Origin: Achromobacter denitrificans NBRC 15125
GTDB lineage: Bacteria; Pseudomonadota; Gammaproteobacteria; Burkholderiales; Burkholderiaceae_B
Assembly: GCF_001571365.1 (NCBI RefSeq)
Contig: NZ_BCTQ01000047.1
Span: 1-40,376, forward strand
Reading direction: 5' to 3'
DNA: 40,376 nt
Part shown: piece by piece, positions 36,915 to 40,376 of the stretch
Numbering within the stretch: the first letter of the stretch is position 1
How the letters are laid out: each line of letters opens with the position of its first letter
Notes under the pieces: generated by a model
Databases searched by the model: none
Told to the model about the DNA's origin: nothing
Seen by the model: only the letters and a program-made list of their open reading frames with translations
Made by a program: the position numbers and the translations under genes

Positions 36915-36932
36915 TGGACTAATCTAAGTCCA
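36915..36932. promoter_or_regulatory. candidate LysR operator upstream of the amidase/LysR pair
   Basis: TGGACT-AATCTA-AGTCCA is a perfect 6-bp-arm palindrome in the 89-nt divergent region, ending 3 nt before a consensus -10. It would cover the spacer and -35 zone of the LysR promoter, as expected for autorepression. Confidence 0.55.
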
Positions 36933-36935
36933 ATT

Positions 36936-36941
36936 TATAAT
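36936..36941 (+). promoter_or_regulatory. consensus -10 of the LysR gene
   Basis: A perfect TATAAT ends 12 nt before the ATG at 36954, with no Shine-Dalgarno between. The predicted leader is about 5 nt, as for argH. Confidence 0.5.
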
Positions 36942-36953
36942 TTCGGCGTAATT

Positions 36954-37865
36954 ATGTCGACTTCCGAATTAATCTTTCTCGACGGCCGCCTGCTCATCAT
37001 GTTCTGCACCGTGGCCGAGGAACTGCATTTCGGCCGGGCGGCCGCCCGGCTGTTCATGACGCAGCCGCCGCTCACCCAACAGATCAAGCGGCTGGAATCC
37101 ATCGTGGGCGTGCCCTTGTTCGTGCGCACCACGCGTTCGGTGAAGCTGACGCCCGCCGGCGAGGTCATGTACGAGCGGGCGCGCAAGATCACCGCCGACA
37201 CCCAGCTCATGCTGCGGCAGGCGCGACGCGCGGCGCGCGGCGAAACGGGCGCGCTGGTGATCGGCATCACGCCCAGCGCCGCCGGATCGCCCCTGGTATC
37301 GGCGCTCAGCCATTACCGCGACGCGCATCCGGAAGTCCGCATCGATCTGCGCGAAATGAATACGGTGGAAATGGAAGCCGCGCTGCGCACGCGGGTGGTG
37401 GACGTGGCGCTGATGCGTCCGCACGCGCTGGACGCCGACATCCGGATGGAGGTCGTCCATGAAGAGCCGCTGCGCGCGGCGCTGCGGCACGACCATGCGC
37501 TGGCCAATCAGCGCGACGTCTCGCTGGAGGAACTGTCGGCCTATCCGCTGGTGGGGTATCGGCACGATATCTCGCCCTACTTCCGCCACCTGATCCAGGG
37601 ACTGTTCGCGCGCGCGCAGCTCAAGCCGCAGATCGCGCAGGAAAGCGTCATCCCCACGCTGCTCACGCTGATCGAGGCCGGCGCGGGGCCGGCCATCGTG
37701 CCGCAGTCCCTGAGCCGGATGCGCGCCGATTCGCTGCGCTTCCTGCCGCTGCGCGGCCTGCAAGGGGAAAAGGCGCAAATCGTGCTGGCCGCGCTGCGCG
37801 ACCAGGCCAATCCGGCCGTGGATGGATTCAGGGCGGCGCTGGCGCAGCCGGGCAACCGGCGCTAG
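36954..37865 (+). CDS. LysR-family regulator of the amidase operon
   Basis: A 303-residue LysR-type regulator of the BenM/CatM/CbbR-like group. The helix-turn-helix is at about 10-68 (MFCTVAEELHFGRAAARLFM, then QPPLTQQIKRLESIVGVPLF). The effector domain includes GALVIGITPSAAGSPLVSAL and AGAGPAIVPQSLSRM. Start ATG 36954 is preferred because it follows the -10 directly; an upstream in-frame ATG at 36897 would add 19 non-family residues and lies upstream of that promoter. It is divergent from the amidase/Bug operon and probably activates it in response to the amide or its product. Confidence 0.92.
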   Translation: MSTSELIFLDGRLLIMFCTVAEELHFGRAAARLFMTQPPLTQQIKRLESIVGVPLFVRTTRSVKLTPAGEVMYERARKITADTQLMLRQARRAARGETGALVIGITPSAAGSPLVSALSHYRDAHPEVRIDLREMNTVEMEAALRTRVVDVALMRPHALDADIRMEVVHEEPLRAALRHDHALANQRDVSLEELSAYPLVGYRHDISPYFRHLIQGLFARAQLKPQIAQESVIPTLLTLIEAGAGPAIVPQSLSRMRADSLRFLPLRGLQGEKAQIVLAALRDQANPAVDGFRAALAQPGNRR

Positions 37866-37867
37866 GG

Positions 37868-37900
37868 CTCCGGGCGCCCCGTTAGACGGGCCGCCCGGAG
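37868..37900. terminator. strong hairpin between the convergent LysR and lpd genes
   Basis: CTCCGGGCG pairs with CGCCCGGAG (9 bp), and inside it CCCGT pairs with ACGGG around a TAG loop, with one C-C mismatch between. A smaller 6-bp hairpin (GCATCG/CGATGC, about 37904-37923) follows. No T run, but the position between convergent stops suits a bidirectional terminator. Confidence 0.5.
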
Positions 37901-37935
37901 GGCGCATCGCTGCCGGGCGATGCCGCTCGCAGGCG

Positions 37936-39336
37936 CTAGATATGCAGCGCGTGCCCCAAGGCTTTCAACGCGGCCTCCTGGACGGCCTCGCCCAGCGTAG
38001 GATGCGCGTGGATGGTGCCCGCCACGTCTTCCAGCGTGGCGCCCATTTCCAGCGACTGCGAAAACGCGGCCGCCAGTTCGGACACGCCGCGCCCCACCGC
38101 CTGCCAGCCCACCACCAGGTGGTTGTCGCGCCGCGCCACCACCCGGACGAAGCCGTCGGTGGACTCCAGCGTCATGGCCCGGCCGTTGGCGGCGAAGGGG
38201 AACGAGGCGGACAGGCAATCCAGCCCGGCGCGCTCGGCCTCGGCCGGCGACAGCCCCGACACCACCACCTCGGGATCGGTGAAGCACACCGCCGGGATCG
38301 AGGCCGGCGTGAAATGGCGGCGCTTGCCGGCCACCAGCTCCGCCACCATCTCGCCCTGCGCCATGGCCCGGTGCGCCAGCATCGGTTCGCCGGCGATATC
38401 GCCGATGGCCCAGACGTCGCGCATGGAAGTGCGACACTGGTCGTCGATGCGCAGCGCATTGCCCTTGCGGTCCAGCTGCAGGGTTTCCAGCCCCCAGCCT
38501 TGCGTGCGCGGCCGGCGTCCCACCGCGATCAGCACGCGGTCGGCCGGCAACAGCGTTTCCGCGCCGGCGGCGTCCTGCACCCGCACCGCGTTGCCCTTGC
38601 CGTTCAGCCCCAGCACCTTGCGGCCCAGGTGCAGCTCGACGCCCATCTTGGACAAGGCGGCCGCCACGGGCTTGGTGAGTTCGGCGTCGTAGGTCGGCAG
38701 GATGCGGTCCTGGGCTTCGACCACGGCCACTTCCGCGCCCAGCTTGCGGTACACGGTGCCCAGTTCCAGGCCGATGTAGCCGCCGCCGACCACCACGAGT
38801 TTCTTCGGGATATCGGCGGGCGACAGGGCCTCGGTGGAAGACACCACCATGCCGCCGAAGGGCATGGACGGCAGCGGCGTCGGTTCGGAGCCGGCCGCCA
38901 GCAGCAGGTGTTCGCACTGGATGCGCACGCGGCCCGCCGCGGTCTCGACTTCCGCCGTCTTGCCGTCCAGCAGGCTGGCCCAGCCCTGCACCACTTCCAC
39001 GCCGTTCTTCTTCAGCAGCGCCGCCACGCCGCCGGTCAGCTTGCCGACGATGCCGTCCTTCCAGGCCACGGTGCGGGCGATGTCGATCGACGGCGAGGAC
39101 ACGGAAATGCCCAGCGCCGAGCCGTCGGCGTAATGCCTTGCCTTCTCGAATTCCTCTGCCGCGTGGATCAGGGCCTTGGAGGGGATGCAGCCGATGTTCA
39201 GGCAGGTGCCCCCCAGGCGCTCGCCTTCCACGAGGAGGGTGGGCACGCCCAGTTGGCCCGCGCGGATCGCGGCCACGTAGCCGCCAGGTCCGCCCCCGAT
39301 CACCAGCAAGGTTGTCGTCTTGGTTGTCTGGCTCAT
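37936..39336 (-). CDS. lpdA: dihydrolipoyl dehydrogenase (E3)
   Basis: A 466-residue flavoprotein that re-oxidises the lipoyl arm of a 2-oxo acid dehydrogenase. Features are the FAD-binding [19 protein letters not shown], the redox disulfide [15 protein letters not shown], the NAD-binding [13 protein letters not shown], the second FAD motif [15 protein letters not shown], and the C-terminal [13 protein letters not shown] with the catalytic His. There is no N-terminal lipoyl domain, unlike the E3 of beta-proteobacterial pyruvate dehydrogenase clusters. It starts 2 nt after the E2 stop, so it belongs to the branched-chain complex and would be called lpdV in Pseudomonas nomenclature. Confidence 0.96.
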   Translation of the reverse strand: MSQTTKTTTLLVIGGGPGGYVAAIRAGQLGVPTLLVEGERLGGTCLNIGCIPSKALIHAAEEFEKARHYADGSALGISVSSPSIDIARTVAWKDGIVGKLTGGVAALLKKNGVEVVQGWASLLDGKTAEVETAAGRVRIQCEHLLLAAGSEPTPLPSMPFGGMVVSSTEALSPADIPKKLVVVGGGYIGLELGTVYRKLGAEVAVVEAQDRILPTYDAELTKPVAAALSKMGVELHLGRKVLGLNGKGNAVRVQDAAGAETLLPADRVLIAVGRRPRTQGWGLETLQLDRKGNALRIDDQCRTSMRDVWAIGDIAGEPMLAHRAMAQGEMVAELVAGKRRHFTPASIPAVCFTDPEVVVSGLSPAEAERAGLDCLSASFPFAANGRAMTLESTDGFVRVVARRDNHLVVGWQAVGRGVSELAAAFSQSLEMGATLEDVAGTIHAHPTLGEAVQEAALKALGHALHI

Positions 39337-39338
39337 GC

Positions 39339-40376
39339 TTACTCCACGAAAAGCAGCGCGGGCTGTTCGAGCAGCGCGCGCACCGCCTGGATGAAACGCG
39401 CCGCGTCCATGCCGTCGACCACACGGTGGTCGAAGGAGGACGACAGGTTCATCAGCTTGCGCGCCACCACCGCGCCGTTGCGGATGGCGGGCCGTTCGAC
39501 GATGCGGTTCACGCCCACGATGCCGACCTCGGGATGATTGATCACCGGCGTGGTGACGATGCCGCCCAGCGGCCCCAGGCTGGTGATGGTAATGGTCGAG
39601 CCCGACAGTTCGTCGCGCCCGGCGCTGCCGGAACGCACCGCCTGCGCCAGCCGGCCGATCTCCGCCGCCATCGACCACAGGTCGCGGGCTTCGGCGTGGC
39701 GCAACACCGGCACCATCAGGCCGCCGTCGCTCTGCGTGGCGATGCCGATATGCACGGCGCCGTAGCGCGTCACCACGCCCGCCTCGTCGTCGTAGCGCGC
39801 ATTGATCTGCGGGAAGTCGCGCAACGCCACCACCATGGCGCGCGCCAGCAGCGGCAGCAAGGTCAGCTTGCCGCGGGACTCGCCCCACTTCAGGTTGAGC
39901 TGGGTGCGCAATTCCTCCAGTTCGGTCACGTCGATTTCCTCGACGTAGCTGAAATGCGGAATGCGGCGCTTGGACTCCGCCATCTTCTGCGCGATCTTCC
40001 TGCGCAGGCCGATCACGGGCACGTTCTCTTCGTCGTTGCGCTCGGCGTACGCCGCGCCGCCGCGGGCCTGGGCCGACGCGCCCTGGCCTTGCAGATAGGC
40101 GTCCAGGTCTTCATGCAGGATGCGGCCGGCCGGGCCGCTGCCGTGCACGTAGCGCAGTTCGATGCCCAGGTCCCAGGCGCGCTTGCGCACGGCGGGCGAA
40201 GCCAGGGGCTTCTCGCCGGGCTGACGGGCGACGGCGCCAGCGGACTCCCGCGCGGGCGGGCGGCTGGCGGGCTTGGGGGTGTCCGGCGCCTTGGGCGCGG
40301 CGGCTTGCGGCGCTTTCGCCGGCGGAGCGTCGGGCGCCGGCGTTGCGGCGGCCTGCGCGGGCTGGCCCGCGGCCGC
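39339..40376 (-). CDS. bkdB: branched-chain 2-oxo acid dehydrogenase E2 (lipoamide acyltransferase), N-terminus outside the window
   Basis: The frame is open to the right edge, so at least 345 residues of the C-terminal part are present. The visible start is a Pro/Ala-rich linker, then the E3/E1-binding domain ([20 protein letters not shown], ending [12 protein letters not shown]), then the catalytic acyltransferase core with [35 protein letters not shown] and the active-site motif [15 protein letters not shown] (HxxxDG). The wording of the core matches the branched-chain (BkdB) group better than pyruvate or 2-oxoglutarate E2. The lipoyl domain must lie outside. It acts as the structural core that passes acyl groups to CoA in valine, leucine and isoleucine breakdown. 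lpd follows directly. Confidence 0.92.
   Translation of the reverse strand, partial: AAAGQPAQAAATPAPDAPPAKAPQAAAPKAPDTPKPASRPPARESAGAVARQPGEKPLASPAVRKRAWDLGIELRYVHGSGPAGRILHEDLDAYLQGQGASAQARGGAAYAERNDEENVPVIGLRRKIAQKMAESKRRIPHFSYVEEIDVTELEELRTQLNLKWGESRGKLTLLPLLARAMVVALRDFPQINARYDDEAGVVTRYGAVHIGIATQSDGGLMVPVLRHAEARDLWSMAAEIGRLAQAVRSGSAGRDELSGSTITITSLGPLGGIVTTPVINHPEVGIVGVNRIVERPAIRNGAVVARKLMNLSSSFDHRVVDGMDAARFIQAVRALLEQPALLFVE

Noticed and set aside
37936..40376. Assignment of the E2-E3 pair to pyruvate dehydrogenase
   Set aside because: The E3 lacks the N-terminal lipoyl domain typical of this group's pyruvate dehydrogenase, and the E2 core wording matches branched-chain enzymes.

Overview
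The window is about 40 kb of very GC-rich DNA. Its gene content points to a beta-proteobacterium of the Alcaligenaceae (Bordetella/Achromobacter type): a Bug/TctC-type binding protein beside an amidase, a non-haemolytic-type phospholipase C, a DppBC/GsiA-like peptide importer, a glnB-nadE pair and a branched-chain 2-oxo acid dehydrogenase E2-E3 pair. The family placement is an inference from these genes; there is no rRNA or tRNA here to test it. I see no phage, insertion sequence or CRISPR.

Layout. 1-800: a decayed junction, with a LysE/RhtB exporter broken by an in-frame TAG and a remnant of an alpha/beta hydrolase. 798-8833: a minus-strand operon of gamma-glutamyltransferase, binding protein, two permeases and a double ATPase, with a divergent LysR gene, which looks like a gamma-glutamyl-peptide or glutathione scavenging unit. 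8828-13251: three minus-strand exported proteins, namely a Tat-type phospholipase C, a 62-residue lipoprotein and a phosphodiesterase-fold lipoprotein with a LamG-like tail. 13464-24734: a type II secretion system (T2SS) in three transcription units, gspC-G-H-I-J-K-L-M-N (+), gspE-gspD (-) and gspF (+). No prepilin peptidase, GspA/B or pilotin gene is in view.

24791-30257: housekeeping genes glnB (PII), nadE, a YbdG-like mechanosensitive channel and argH. 30321-32520: a divergent LysR/MFS pair. 32582-34588: an exported protein with phosphohistidine and ATP-grasp domains in glucan-water-dikinase order. 34602-37865: a Bug binding protein plus amidase operon with a divergent LysR gene. 37936-40376: lpd (E3) and the 3' part of bkdB (E2), which runs off the window.

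The most interesting part is the secretion region. The secretin GspD carries a C-terminal SPOR-like (peptidoglycan-binding) domain where other secretins end in a pilotin-binding tail. GspC is short and lacks a PDZ domain. Beside the machinery lie a Tat-exported phospholipase C and two lipoproteins that share the sequence CGGDDGDD immediately after the lipobox. Together these suggest a T2SS with its local cargo, possibly including surface lipoproteins, and with a built-in cell-wall anchor. A second unusual item is the dikinase-like protein with a Sec signal peptide, an ATP-type enzyme apparently sent to a compartment without ATP.
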